Positions 41,095-49,544 of a DNA stretch of 64,000 bases are shown here, one piece after another. This DNA comes from Lepidostoma basale (taxonomy: Eukaryota > Arthropoda > Insecta > Trichoptera > Lepidostomatidae). The stretch spans positions 930,001-994,000 of the forward strand of contig JAHDVF020001501.1 of NCBI GenBank assembly GCA_022606425.2. Direction: 5' to 3'. Both the position numbers and the translations under genes were made by a program. The notes under the pieces are model-generated. The model saw nothing but the letters and a program-made list of their open reading frames with translations. It was not told the origin of the DNA and made no database searches. Position 1 is the stretch's first letter, and each line of letters opens with the position of its first letter.

Positions 41095-44000
41095 TAGTTG
41101 AATCGCTCTTTACATCATGAGGGCATGAGCCAAATCGATGTAAAAGGTATAAAGCAATCATGGTGATTCTCGTGACATGTGATAGGTAGTTAATCTATCG
41201 CCATTTTATTGTCACGTGAATTCTACACCAGACCAAAGAGATTATGACAATCACACTGCCTTCGCCGGGAATCGAACCCGGAACCTTCGGGGTGCCAATC
41301 AATGCACTTATCACTCAGACACGAAGGTCGTCATTATAATAGGATGAATCACCTTATTAGTGGAATGGCATTTTAAAAATTAATCTGAACACTTTTCTAC
41401 ATTTTGGAAATTAAAAATAACGTTAATACGAATGAAAACGTCAGTTTTCTAGAATTTTTATTATATTTTATGGGAATGACATGTTTCACCCTTCTTAGTC
41501 ATTATCATTTGATAATGCCAAAACATGTCATTCCCATAAAATTAAATAAAATTTTCATTCGTATTAATTATTAAATATAAAGTTTTACATCATTGTTCAA
41601 AAAACTATGAAAATAACATTGTTTATAATCCACAAAATATAAAATAAAATAAAAACACAACATTTGATGGATTGCGAACCTCATCGCCACCAATAGGTAT
41701 CTCCCGCTAACTAATGACCCTTTCATTATTTTGCTCATACCACTTTCATAATCTTGAATTGTATAATTGTATAATTTATAAAATAAAGGGTACGTTTTTT
41801 TTAATATACGAGTATTATATAATAATGTATGATTACCAAAACGGCTGTCGACCCATGGAATCCGCAACAGGACACATTCAGTTCGTTTGGTTTTTTCTTA
41901 CACCTTATAAAAGTTGATGCCACACATTTGGCTGCGGAATCCGTTAAGAAATTCATGCCAATATCTACAAAAAACATAAAAATAAATAGGTTGCAGTTTT
42001 AAGAAGATAAATAAAAGATTTTCTATTAAAAACCTAACAGTTGGAATTATCTCTAGAATCTAATATTTCGATTTTTCTAGTCGATGAAAACCGAGGAAAA
42101 CACGGTATGCCCAAATTCATCATTTTTATAAGTCGGCCAAGTTATGTTAGAAGTTGAATCGACGTGCGAGTAAGACTCCCAGTATGAATATGGAGGAATC
42201 TAGACAGGTATGTTAGGATGGATTAGTGTGGCAATCCATTCCGGAATTACGAAATGATGGTGATACCTAAACATTTACTGGTTATAATCTACAGGTCTGT
42301 ACAGAAAAACGCCAGTCGCATCGGTTTAATTTACTAACTAACTAACAAACAACCATCACGCCGTCTTGCCGAAGGGGTAGACAGAAAAAATGGACTTCCA
42401 CACTTTTCTTTCCTGGCATATTTCTCTCGCTTTCTCAACATTCATATATCGCGTCATGCACGCGCGTTGATTTCTCTGACTCCTCACGTGGCCGACATTC
42501 AATATACCTGTATTTTTTTCTTGTATACAACGGGTCGTTTGAACCCAATTACTGTATACATTTATTTTAGCTATTATATTGATTCTCATGACATGTGATA
42601 GGTAGCCAATGTATCCCAATTTTATTGTCACGTGAATTCTACACCAGACCAAAGACAGTGTGACAATCACACTTCCATCGCCAGGAATCGAACCCGGGAC
42701 CTTCTGTATGAAAGTCAAAGCTCTTACCACTCTGCCACGAAGGTCGACAATTTGATTTATTTGATCGTGCCACGTTTTTCTCTGTCTTCTCCTATTTCCA
42801 TTTACATCGTTAACATATATTTTTTTACCATTCTTTCTTCATTCATTATTTCCATGTGTCCAAACCATCTTTATGATCCTTTCATTATTTTGTTCATAAC
42901 ACCATCATTCGCAAAATATAATAAGTGAATGCGGTTTAATCTACTTATCTCAACAAACGTTGTCTTTCGCATTGCAACGATTGAAGCAGTGCAAAATGGG
43001 TACATTTTGTAAGTAAAGAATTTTAACACTTACCAAGAACTCTAAGTGGACATAACATAGGTTTAGACAAGGCATTGCCTAGTCCAATCAAGCCAGTTTC
43101 TCCGAATATGTTGTTACGTACTCTCACGACATTTATATTTGGATGTTCAGCCAACAGTCCCCCCAATGCTACTAGTCCATCATCACCCAAATAACAGTGA
43201 GAGAAATCAATTTCTTCAATGCTTGCTTTAGCAGCGACGAATCTGAAGAAGATCTTCGCGCGAACGTCGTCCAGCTCGCATTTGTTTATACATAAAACTT
43301 TTAAATCGGGCAACTCGGCCAGACCTGCACAGATCAGTTCGCAGTCTGCTAAAGAAAATCTGAAACATCTCCAGTCGAAGTTGGGACCCTGAGACTTTTT
43401 ACAAAATACTAGTTGTATTTTCGTTAAGTTTTTCAGCTCCGCCAAGCACCTCTGAAGCGGCACGTGATCTAATGGAATGTCTAGATCCGGTCTTATGCAT
43501 TCATCTCGAACAACTCCATCCTTGCAATTAGGCAGAGGTGGGCATTCTTTTAAAATCAGTTGTTTTACACTTAATTTTTGTATATAGTCACTAAGCTGTA
43601 ATAAAACATATTCATAATTTATACAATAATAACAAACAAACGAACCATCACGCCGTTTTCCGCAGGGGTAGGCAGAGAGAATGGACCGCCACACTACTCT
43701 ATCCTGGCAAACCTCTCGAGCTTCCTCCACATTTATACAACGAGTCATACGAGGTTTGTTCAAAAGAAAAGGTGAATTTCGAATTTTTTCGAAAAGTATT
43801 TATTTATTCATCAATATCCATTTTCTCCCCTTCAAAGTTATCCCTCTCAGATATAATGCACTTATGCCAGCGCTTCTTCCAATCCTCAAAGTCCTTCTGG
43901 AATGCGCTTTTCGGTATGGCCATCAGCTCATTCTTCGATTTTGACTTTATCTCATCAATTGTGGCAAAACGCTTTCCTTTCATTGGTCTCTTCAGTTTCA

Positions 44001-47000
44001 GGATTAGGAAAAAGTCACAGGGAGCTAAATCTGGTGAATACCGTGGTTGAGGCTTGATTACGGTGTTGTTTTTGGCCAAATAATCACTCCTGAGCGATAC
44101 TAATGCGACGTTGTTTTTGCTCAAAATTTAGCAATTTCGGAACAATCTTCGCTGCCACACGTTTCATGCCAACAACATCCGAGAAAATTTGCATGGCATG
44201 AGCCGATTGATGTGCCAACATCCTCTGCAACTTCCCTAATAGTGATTCGACGATTTTCCAAAACCATTTTCTTCACTGTTTCCATGTTTTCTTCGTTTGT
44301 TAACTCCAGGACACTCATCGTCATTAACATCTTCTCGGCCTTCTGTAAAGCGCTTGTACCACTTATAAACACTTTTTTGAGACAAAGTAGACTCGCCGAA
44401 TGCCACAGTCAACATTTTAAGTGCGTTGGAGCACTTTATTCCATTTTTAACGCAAAATTTAATACATATTCTTTGATCCATTTTTTTTCAAAAGTAAAAA
44501 ATCGAAGAACACATAAAAACGTGACTAACCTTTCCAGTTGTCAAAAACAAACCACTAATCCAAAATGGCTGATAATGCTAACATATGATAAACATATGTG
44601 TACCAACATAACAAAAAAATAAATTGGATAATCGAATGTACACAGCCCGCGAAAATTCAAAATTCACTTTTTCTTTTGAACAGGCCTCGTACACGCACGT
44701 CAATATACAATAATAATTAACTATTATATTAAGCAACAATGATTTGATTGAAACAACGTTATATTAAGTCAATATTTTGCAAGAAACACGAAATATTTCT
44801 TCTATATTCGCCATAAGTTTGTGTTGCGGATTCATTAATGTTTCTTTTTTAACTTTGTACACAACACACACTTTATTACAAAAATAAAAAACGTTTAAGT
44901 TTCGGACACAAAAGCCCTTCATCAGTGATATTCGATAAATATTATATAAATATAACTTATTTTTTTGGTAAATTTCATGAATGTGGTTAGTTATTTTTTT
45001 TTTTTTTAATATTTGTTATATTTATCATATATCGCCGATGAGTGCCTTCTGTGTCCGAAACATATTTGTTTTTTAATTTTTATGTATTGTAATAAAGTAT
45101 GTGTTGTTTACAAAGTAAAAAAAACATTTCATTTGTGGAATAAGTACAAATAAAATGTACAATACTTGAAAAATGTCATTAATATGAATGAAAACACATG
45201 TTTTATTCAGAAGTTTAATTGTATTTTATGGGAATGTTTCTCCTTAGCAAGGCGAAATATGTCATTCCCATGACACAAATAAAAAAATTAATAGAAAACA
45301 AACGTTTACGTCTGTATTAAATATTTAATAAAATTTGAATATTATAATTAGTTTAATATGGATTGATTCGTCCGTTCTCATTAAGTTTTTGTCTGTTTGC
45401 TATAGTAGTGTCAAATGTTCTTAACATTTTATAATTCTCTAGCAAATGAGAAATGAAAAAATGTTAAATCGCTCTATATAAGAAAAATATTTTTTCTTGT
45501 GTATTAATATTTATGCACGAATTCTTTCGTTTTCTCCAATGAATACAAATTCTTCATTGGTAGGAAATAATATTTTTCGGAAGTGATGTTACATTAACCG
45601 TTCAAAATATGTTTCTATTATACCATTGAATTACTTATCTGATAACAAAACGGTCTCGCTCATGATCTAGCTTCTTCCGATCAAAAACAAAAGCAGTTTT
45701 CATCACATCACGTTAGTGATGATGATGATTTAAAATCACATCAAGTATGCTGTTATTGCTATGATGATAAGCACGGTTTCTGCTAAAACCGGTAAATAAA
45801 TCATTTTTACCAATCTAGCGAGCTCTTCAGAATGATCGACGTCAAATTCTTCTGGGGTAGATGTTTCCAGATATTCTTCCATGTACATGGTGATATATGT
45901 TTGCTTCCAAAATCCTTCGTATGGCCTCACTCTAAAAATGTGTTCAGGCCATCGTCCTCTGCAGCATCTCTCCCAATATATCTCATACTGAAAATATACA
46001 AAGACAAATATTCTTAAGATATTCGATATTGGTATATGTGTCAAAAATTTTCCATCCACTTAGATGCTTATTATAATTTACAATTACGCCGTTTATCGGT
46101 GGGCTTGCCAGAGAGACTAACCACCATACTTACAAATATGGTACTTATAAATAGGTATACATTATTTCTTGACAAAAACCTCGTTTCGCCAACCGATCTT
46201 GGCATCATCAGGTATTACAATAAAACATATTGTAACCTAACCTAACCTAACCACCATACTATTTTTTCGTGACAAAAACCTCATTATTACCGTTAAAACT
46301 TATAGCACTGGTATAATATCACAATTTATTTTTATTCACGAGAGTGTCGCGACAGCTGTTTCGCGAACCGATGTTGACATCATAAAATATTACAATAAAA
46401 CTTATGATGCCATTGAAATATCTGATGATGCCAACATCGGTTGGCGAAAAAGCTGTCGGGACACTATCAGTGAATAAAAATAAATTGTGATATTATAAGT
46501 GTTATAAATTTTAACAGTAAAAAAAAATTTACAATGTAAATTTCGGCCAAAGCAATGGACTGTTTAATTAATTAACCTCTTTAGTGTTTTCCACATTCAT
46601 CCGAATGATGTACGCACACCAATACTTCATTCTTCAAACATTATATACCTTTTAAAATATATCAATTTTCATTCGGTTCTCCTCGACTCCGAATTTTATA
46701 CAAGTTGTTAATGAATACTTAAACGTTATTTATAATTATTATTAGATTTGGATATATGGAATAAATGGATGAGATAAGAATGGTAAATGCGTTGTATACA
46801 AGCAGTAAAAATAGAAAAAGAACCCAAGGACCGCTGAGAAAAACACAGCATGACCAAAATAATAAATAACTAATAAGATACCACATCCGAAGTCGAAAAA
46901 TCGAAAAAGTGTAAGTGTAACGATTTATATAGAGGAAACCCGAGATATGTCCGGATCGAGCAGTGTGGCAGTGGATCCTTTCTACATACTTCTCCGGCGA

Positions 47001-47439
47001 AGTGGCGTGATGGTTAGTTAGTTAATTTATAAAGGAAATAAAATTTAACCAAAATTAAAACAAAAAAATTTAAGTAATCCAACCAGAATGCAATTAATGA
47101 TGAATATTATGAATTGTTTTATAGATATCGTTAGAACACTATACTTTTACCTACAAAAATTAGTGGAACCGTTAATTTCAAATCAACGTCTATGGGTAAT
47201 ATTTCCATTAACGTATTAACGTCTTGTTGAAGGATACCGGTTAATGGTTGAACCAGATCAAACATAAGCGCGAGCCTTTGTAGAACCAACTCCTTGAGTT
47301 TTGGAACAAGTTTGTCATCCCAGCTGAAATTGGCTGCTGGAAAAGATACTTTATCCCCTTCCTCCATTAACTCCAGTTCCTCTGGAGTGGGATCATAAGC
47401 CTCCAGGATAACCTGAGACACCACGTGAGGAATCCTCAT
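38787..47439 (-). CDS. DRC5: Dynein regulatory complex subunit 5 (DRC5/TCTE1), six exons
   Basis: Joined exons: 47155-47439, 45811-45987, 43034-43595, 41837-41964, 40680-40821, 38787-38986 (1494 nt, 497 residues plus stop), close to the roughly 500 residues usual for DRC5. All introns are GT-AG and all phases match (0, 0, 1, 0, 1). Residues 1-154 form the N-terminal region with a conserved YWERCCRGRWP box at 96-108; leucine-rich repeats run from about 200 to 445 (for example IDFSHCYLGDDGLVALGGLL and LDITANDF); the C-terminus is acidic, then proline-rich (YPPRIPEE). DRC5 belongs to the nexin-dynein regulatory complex linking axonemal doublets, so expression in sperm is expected. The start ATG follows an in-frame TAA 54 bp upstream. 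Identification rests on order and motif agreement with the family; it was not searched against a database. Confidence 0.92.
39130..39395 (+). mobile_element. LINE 3' fragment in DRC5 intron 5
   Basis: Plus strand: GTGCTAAGGGGAGAAAAATA, GGTAGAAGGCAGTTGTCCTG, CAGGACAGAGATGCCTTTGC and AACGTTGGGGGAACCTGACA with a GAAAGAAGAAG tail. It is the reverse-oriented relative of 2560-2970. Confidence 0.75.
39478..39690 (-). mobile_element. SINE-B (type 1 tail) in DRC5 intron 5
   Basis: ATTATTATTATTATT tail, GGCTCTTTACATCATTACAG, CACACTGCCATCGCCGGGAA, TCGAACCCGGGACCTTCGG (B box intact) and CACTCTGCCACGAAGGCCG (A-box side). Good copy. Confidence 0.88.
39725..40045 (+). mobile_element. Jockey-like LINE 3' end in DRC5 intron 5
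   Basis: The frame reads LTARTNLPLLTPVGRVINML, NAVSSEIDVFHISESTFRRQ and ILSILESFLSSKCRTICHAF, and the element ends in TGATTTGATTTGATTTGATT. SINE-B is immediately upstream in the same continuous open frame, by chance. Confidence 0.85.
40130..40345 (+). mobile_element. Possible LINE scrap in DRC5 intron 5
   Basis: The plus strand encodes KIWRFRTRRADPRWWKMANG, resembling the end of some non-LTR polyproteins. No tail or second copy in the window, so the call is weak. Confidence 0.35.
40680..40821 (-). CDS. DRC5: DRC5 exon 5 (residues 385-431)
   Basis: Acceptor GTGGATATTTCCAG, then IAGMLALNRSIVKLDITAND, FSGEAEAKFMDSLIKNRRLL and EIDTRHT. The donor is ACTG|GTGGGC, a less typical GTGGGC, but it is the only GT that gives phase 1 and joins G|GA to exon 6. 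Composition is GC-richer than the intron around it. Confidence 0.87.
41041..41335 (-). mobile_element. SINE-B (type 1 tail), full length, DRC5 intron 4
   Basis: Best type 1 copy. In its own orientation: A-box side GACCTTCGTGTCTGAGTGAT, B box GGTTCCGGGTTCGATTCCCG, GTGTAGAATTCACGTGACAA, CACATGTCACGAGAATCACC, CATGATGTAAAGAGCGATTC and then an AAT repeat of about 16 units (plus-strand ATT run 41046-41094). Confidence 0.9.
41400..41720. repeat. HHR-e inverted pair and SINE scrap, DRC5 intron 4
   Basis: 41425-41500 is a minus-strand HHR-e copy (GAATGAAAACGTCAGTTTTC, GGGAATGACATGTTTCACCC) and 41500-41575 a plus-strand one (TTTGATAATGCC, AACATGTCATTCCC), forming a foldback. 41660-41720 has TTGCGAACCTCATCGCCACC, the head of a TTAG-SINE in minus orientation. 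Confidence 0.65.
41837..41964 (-). CDS. DRC5: DRC5 exon 4 (residues 342-384)
   Basis: Short exon of 128 nt found between repeats. Acceptor ATGTTTTTTGTAG, then IGMNFLTDSAAKCVASTFIR, CKKKPNELNVSCCGFHGSTA and VL, donor TTG|GTAATC. The split first codon (G|AT) gives Asp, so the repeat reads LRVLDIGMNF, a proper LRR consensus. It supplies the repeat missing between exons 3 and 5. Confidence 0.88.
42060..42260 (+). mobile_element. TTAG-LINE fragment, DRC5 intron 3
   Basis: AACCGAGGAAAACACGGTAT, AGTTGAATCGACGTGCGAGT and TGAATATGGAGGAATCTAGA, ending ACGAAATGATGGTGAT. Diverged, with the tail lost. Confidence 0.7.
42335..42524 (-). mobile_element. TTAG-LINE, tail part, interrupted by SINE-B
   Basis: CTAACTAACTAACAAACAAC, CGCCGTCTTGCCGAAGGGGT and CACGCGCGTTGATTTCTCTG on the plus strand, up to ATTCAATAT where SINE-B begins; the element continues at 42750. 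Confidence 0.85.
42525..42749 (-). mobile_element. SINE-B (type 2 tail) inserted in TTAG-LINE
   Basis: Plus strand begins with the tail TTGTATACAACGGGTCGTTT and GAACCCAATTACTGTATAC, followed by CATGACATGTGATAGGTAG, CACACTTCCATCGCCAGGAA, TCGAACCCGGGACCTTCTG and CACTCTGCCACGAAGGTCG. It splits a LINE whose halves join as ATTCAATAT / ATTTGATTTATTTGATCGTG. Confidence 0.9.
42750..42920 (-). mobile_element. TTAG-LINE, inner part after SINE-B
   Basis: TTTGATCGTGCCACGTTTTT, TACATCGTTAACATATATTT, CATGTGTCCAAACCATC and TTTCATTATTTTGTTCATAA continue the LINE; the minus strand is MKGSxRWFGHMEx in the family. Confidence 0.8.
43034..43595 (-). CDS. DRC5: DRC5 exon 3 (residues 155-341), main LRR exon
   Basis: The acceptor TTTTATTACAG precedes LSDYIQKLSVKQLILKECPP. 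It carries GPNFDWRCFRFSLADCELIC, DLKVLCINKCELDDVRAKIF and the repeats IEEIDFSHCYLGDDGLVALG and INVVRVRNNIFGETGLIGLG, ending LRVL plus one base at G|GTAAGT. The frame is open further upstream but that part is TTAG-LINE, not gene. Confidence 0.92.
43630..43749 (-). mobile_element. TTAG-LINE tail part, split by mariner 2
   Basis: ACCATCACGCCGTTTTCCGC, AGGGGTAGGCAGAGAGAATG and TTATACAACGAGTCATA. The sequence resumes after the mariner as TACACGCACGTCAATA, so the original read GAGTCATACACGCACGTC. A GTT-type tail (AACAAACAAACG) precedes. Confidence 0.85.
43750..44689 (-). mobile_element. Mariner element 2 (940 bp, internally deleted)
   Basis: Terminal inverted repeats begin CGAGGTTTGTTCAAAAGAAA (left) and CGAGGCCTGTTCAAAAGAAA (right, as reverse complement); TA lies on both sides (43748-43749, 44690-44691). 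A full mariner is about 1.3 kb. It is a different subfamily from elements 1 and 3 and lies in DRC5 intron 2. Confidence 0.95.
43804..44481 (-). pseudogene. Mariner transposase, deleted and frameshifted
   Basis: It starts MDQRICIKFCVKNGIKCSNA, with the helix-turn-helix part continuing SVYKWYKRFTEGREDVNDDE. A frameshift leads to MVLENRRITIREVAEDVGTS. About 130 residues carrying the first two catalytic aspartates are missing between a QKQRR segment near 44110 and DYLAKNNTVI. The end keeps YSPDLAPCDFF, KRPMKGKRFATIDEIKSKSK and RWHKCIISERDN. It cannot make an active enzyme, but the ends could be moved in trans. Confidence 0.93.
44690..44707 (-). mobile_element. TTAG-LINE continuation after mariner 2
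   Basis: TACACGCACGTCAATA joins to 43749; the LINE then ends (5' truncation). Confidence 0.7.
44850..45130. repeat. HHR-a foldback element, DRC5 intron 2
   Basis: TTTGTACACAACACACACTT at the left is answered by AAGTATGTGTTGTTTACAAA at the right. The left arm carries a minus-strand motif (CTGATGA at 44919-44925, GGGCTTTTGTGTCC, GAAA at 44900-44903) and the right arm a plus-strand one near 45032-45070 (CCGATGA, GTGTCC, GAAACAT). Both are decayed. Confidence 0.75.
45175..45320. repeat. HHR-e inverted pair, DRC5 intron 2
   Basis: AATGAAAACACATGTTTTAT and TTTTATGGGAATG lie before CCTTAGCAAGGCGAAATATG and TCATTCCCATGACAC. The stem CCTT-AGC-AAGG is intact; the CTGANGA core is lost. Confidence 0.6.
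45321..45810. other. DRC5 intron 2, unclassified part
   Basis: No repeat or gene recognised; ends at the exon 2 donor. Confidence 0.4.
45811..45987 (-). CDS. DRC5: DRC5 exon 2 (residues 96-154)
   Basis: The acceptor TATATTTTCAG is followed by YEIYWERCCRGRWPEHIFRV; the exon ends EELARL at the donor TTG|GTAAAA. The open frame runs on past this donor, but only this GT keeps phase 0 and restores the alignment with the family (EELARL then LSDYIQKL). Confidence 0.88.
46175..46230 (-). repeat. HHR-c copy, DRC5 intron 1
   Basis: Minus strand: CTGATGA (46205-46211), T, GCCAAG-ATC-GGTTGGC, GAAA (46184-46187), then CGAGG instead of CAGCTG. Followed on the plus strand by CCTAACCTAACCTAACC. Confidence 0.65.
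46310..46505. repeat. HHR-c foldback, DRC5 intron 1
   Basis: ATATCACAATTTATTTTTAT and TCACGAGAGTGTCG at the left return as CACTATCAGTGAATAAAAAT and AAATTGTGATAT at the right. The left arm has a minus-strand HHR-c, the right arm a plus-strand one, as in HHR-a, -b and -d elements. Confidence 0.85.
46422..46457 (+). ncRNA. Hammerhead-like motif, HHR-c best stem II
   Basis: CTGATGA, T, GCCAAC-ATCG-GTTGGC (6-bp perfect stem II), GAAA, AAGCTG, TC. The core is exact consensus. Stem I cannot be drawn convincingly with the immediate flanks, so the motif may need a partner copy or be inactive. Confidence 0.5.
46740..47025 (+). mobile_element. TTAG-LINE 3' end, diverged, DRC5 intron 1
   Basis: GGATATATGGAATAAATGG, CCGCTGAGAAAAACACAGC, GAGCAGTGTGGCAGTGGAT and GTGGCGTGATGGTTAGTTAG. 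Sense relative to the plus strand, antisense to DRC5. Confidence 0.8.
47155..47439 (-). CDS. DRC5: DRC5 exon 1 (residues 1-95)
   Basis: Begins MRIPHVVSQVILEAYDPTPE, includes LKELVLQRLALMFDLVQPL and ends LKLTVPLIF. The donor is TTT|GTAGGT, phase 0. A second GT four bases on (GTAG|GTAAAA) would break the phase with exon 2. No other ATG lies between the upstream in-frame stop and this start. Confidence 0.9.
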
Positions 47440-47985
47440 CCTAATGGATTTATGTGTACGCTGTGTTACGAAAAATTTCCAAGTGTTTTAAATTCGACTG
47501 TCAAAAAATAATCTGACAAGATACTGTATGTCACCGAGTGTTCTTTTGTTTCGAATATAATTTCAATTTTTAAAAATTATGCGTACTTGCTTAGATATTG
47601 AATCTTGTCTTTTCGGGAGTACCAGCGCGGGAACTATTGCTGCTCAATTAGGAAGTGAGAACCTATTCAGGAAGAGTTTGGCATTTTAGCTGGCTGGCTA
47701 ACGGGAATTTGTGCAAAAGCACATTTAGAAGCACAATATTATTTATGTTCAATTATATACATAGGCAGATATTGTATATTCAAAAATAATATAAACTGTT
47801 GAATTATTAAACTTCGTTTTTAGGTATCAAAATTTTATTTTTATTTTTCGCGACAGCTATTTCGTCAACCTATTTTGACATCATCTAGTATTACAATAAT
47901 ATATTATCTGTTTAATTTGAGTGATTTTTCGAACCTTTATATATATTTGTTCCTATGTCAACATAAAAACAGAGTTTCAAATCAA
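47440..47985. other. Region upstream of DRC5, possible promoter
   Basis: No clear TATA box or initiator can be assigned. The first 60 bases (CGTAACACAGCGTACACA on the minus strand) are likely 5' UTR because they are open up to an in-frame TAA. A decayed HHR-c copy sits at 47848-47895 (minus: GATGATGTCAAAATAGG, GACGAAATAGCTGTCGCG). Confidence 0.35.
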
Positions 47986-48210
47986 ATCAAGTCAAATTAT
48001 TAACTCAAATGACATTACAAACAGGAAAATGTTTAAGGCATCTATTAAGTACAGGTCAAATATTATATACATACAACAAAGTACCAGGAACGCATTAGAG
48101 ATGGTTCGACATTAGGAAGATAAGATACTTTCTAAAGTCAAGAGTATTTGTCCCCAGAACGTACCTTCACTAATATAAAAGACGTCGATCTCCGAGGAGA
48201 CCGCGTTCAT
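47985..48210 (-). mobile_element. Jockey-like LINE 3' end, short
   Basis: TCAAATCAAATCAAGTCAAA tail on the plus strand, then AATGACATTACAAACAGG and TCGATCTCCGAGGAGACCGC, breaking off at CGTTCAT. Same family as 35345-36125. Confidence 0.8.
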
Positions 48211-48522
48211 AATTTTACAGTTTATAATGTTGAAGTATCATAGTGGTCAAAACAATGGACCATTCAAAAATAATGTTGATATAAAAATATAATCTCCTCA
48301 AGTACAGAAATCTGACATCTGCAATATTTTTTTCTTTCCTAATAACATAATAGGAAACAGAATAATGCATACCTATGTTTATAAGATATATTAAATAAAG
48401 ATACCAACGTGATGGAATCAGAGTTTTGCTAACAAATAAATATAAAAAAATCATTTTTATTAATACACTTGTTTTTATCTTGACATACCTTTATTATTGG
48501 GTTAACTATATCAATTGAAACG

Positions 48523-48574
48523 AAACATGTCGAGATAAACAAACTCATGTGAGTTTATTTATCTCGACATGTTT
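48523..48574. repeat. 25-bp inverted repeat
   Basis: AAACATGTCGAGATAAAC-AAACTCA, two bases, then TGAGTTTATTTATCTCGACATGTTT with one mismatch. ACATGTCGAG resembles the HHR stem III/UH segment, so it may be a collapsed HHR foldback. Confidence 0.75.
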
Positions 48575-48639
48575 GGTTTTTCATTTCTCTTCATTGTACT
48601 AATATTGGTAGAGCAAAAAAATATTAATAGGGAAGAACA

Positions 48640-48950
48640 GCAGGGTCAAGATCAATTACTAGAAAAACTTTCCGAGATCGTGTCCGCAACGCAGACATAA
48701 AAAAAACTTGCGATACAGAGGATATCGTTCAGTGGAGTAGATCCAAAAGAAGATACTGGAGGGACCATGTAGCCCGAATGGATGGTGACAGACTTGCATA
48801 TACAGACCGCTTATGAAATCCCCTCCAGACACCACCCACCTGGAAGACCGCCTAAGAGATGGAGGGACAGCTGGACCTCATCATCCGACGAGACATTATT
48901 TATATGTCACAGATCGTCAGATCTATTAAAAGAAGAAGAAGAAGTTGAAA
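48640..48950 (+). mobile_element. GAA-LINE C-terminal fragment
   Basis: ITRKTFRDRVRNADIKKTCD-like residues, YWRDHVARMDGDRLAYTDR and RPPKRWRDSWTSSSDETLF, then GATCGTCAGATCTATTAAAA and AGAAGAAGAAGAAG. Close to 7125-7440. Confidence 0.88.
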
Positions 48951-48954
48951 ATCG

Positions 48955-49540
48955 GTTCGGTTTATTTTAACAAAAATTGTAAAACATTACACAAAAATTT
49001 TACGTTTGCACTACGTGAAAATTAAATCGTTTTAAATTTAAGAAAAAAAAATAACGTAACTCAACTTGGGTTTCTCTTATACGAGTATTTTCAGCATTCA
49101 GGATGAATCTTTTTTTTTCAAGCTACTTAATAAAGGTGTACTCGTATGTCTTTGAACATTCCCTGATTGGTGTCGTAAATCGGCGAAATAAGACGCACAT
49201 AAATATGCAAAAATGAAATGTGAGTCACAAGTGATCGGAAATTGTTTTTCGAACTAGCGAAACGTGCATCACGAACAGATTATCGGCTTATTACTAGTCT
49301 CGTGTCTTCAAGGTTCGGGAGAATAATACTGGTTAGACCGAATGGCTCGAAGAACAGAAATTTCAATAACCGACAATATTTCAACCGTGCGCCTTTGTAT
49401 ACATTCATTTTTCCTACATTCTTTAAAATATAAATGTTTATGCTTTTGATATTAGTAAATGAAAGATTATTTTATATCTATTTTTTAATAGCATTTTACA
49501 ATAAACAACAATAAACTTTGATTTGCTTCGATAACATCAT
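48955..49540. other. No recognised gene
   Basis: AT-rich; 49240-49400 is mildly GC-richer (ATCACGAACAGATTATCGG) but nothing is supportable. Confidence 0.4.
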
Positions 49541-49544
49541 CCTT

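Noticed and set aside
43596..43763. Upstream part of the long minus-strand frame of DRC5 exon 3, with its own ATG
   Set aside because: These residues (CINVEEAREVCQDRVVWRSI) are TTAG-LINE C-terminus; the acceptor at 43596 and the DRC5 family pattern show where the exon starts.
45736..45810. Extension of the exon 2 frame to a hydrophobic end (LAETVLIIIAITAYLM), suggesting a membrane protein
   Set aside because: Read-through of intron 2; splicing at GTAAAA keeps phase with exon 3 and matches DRC5.
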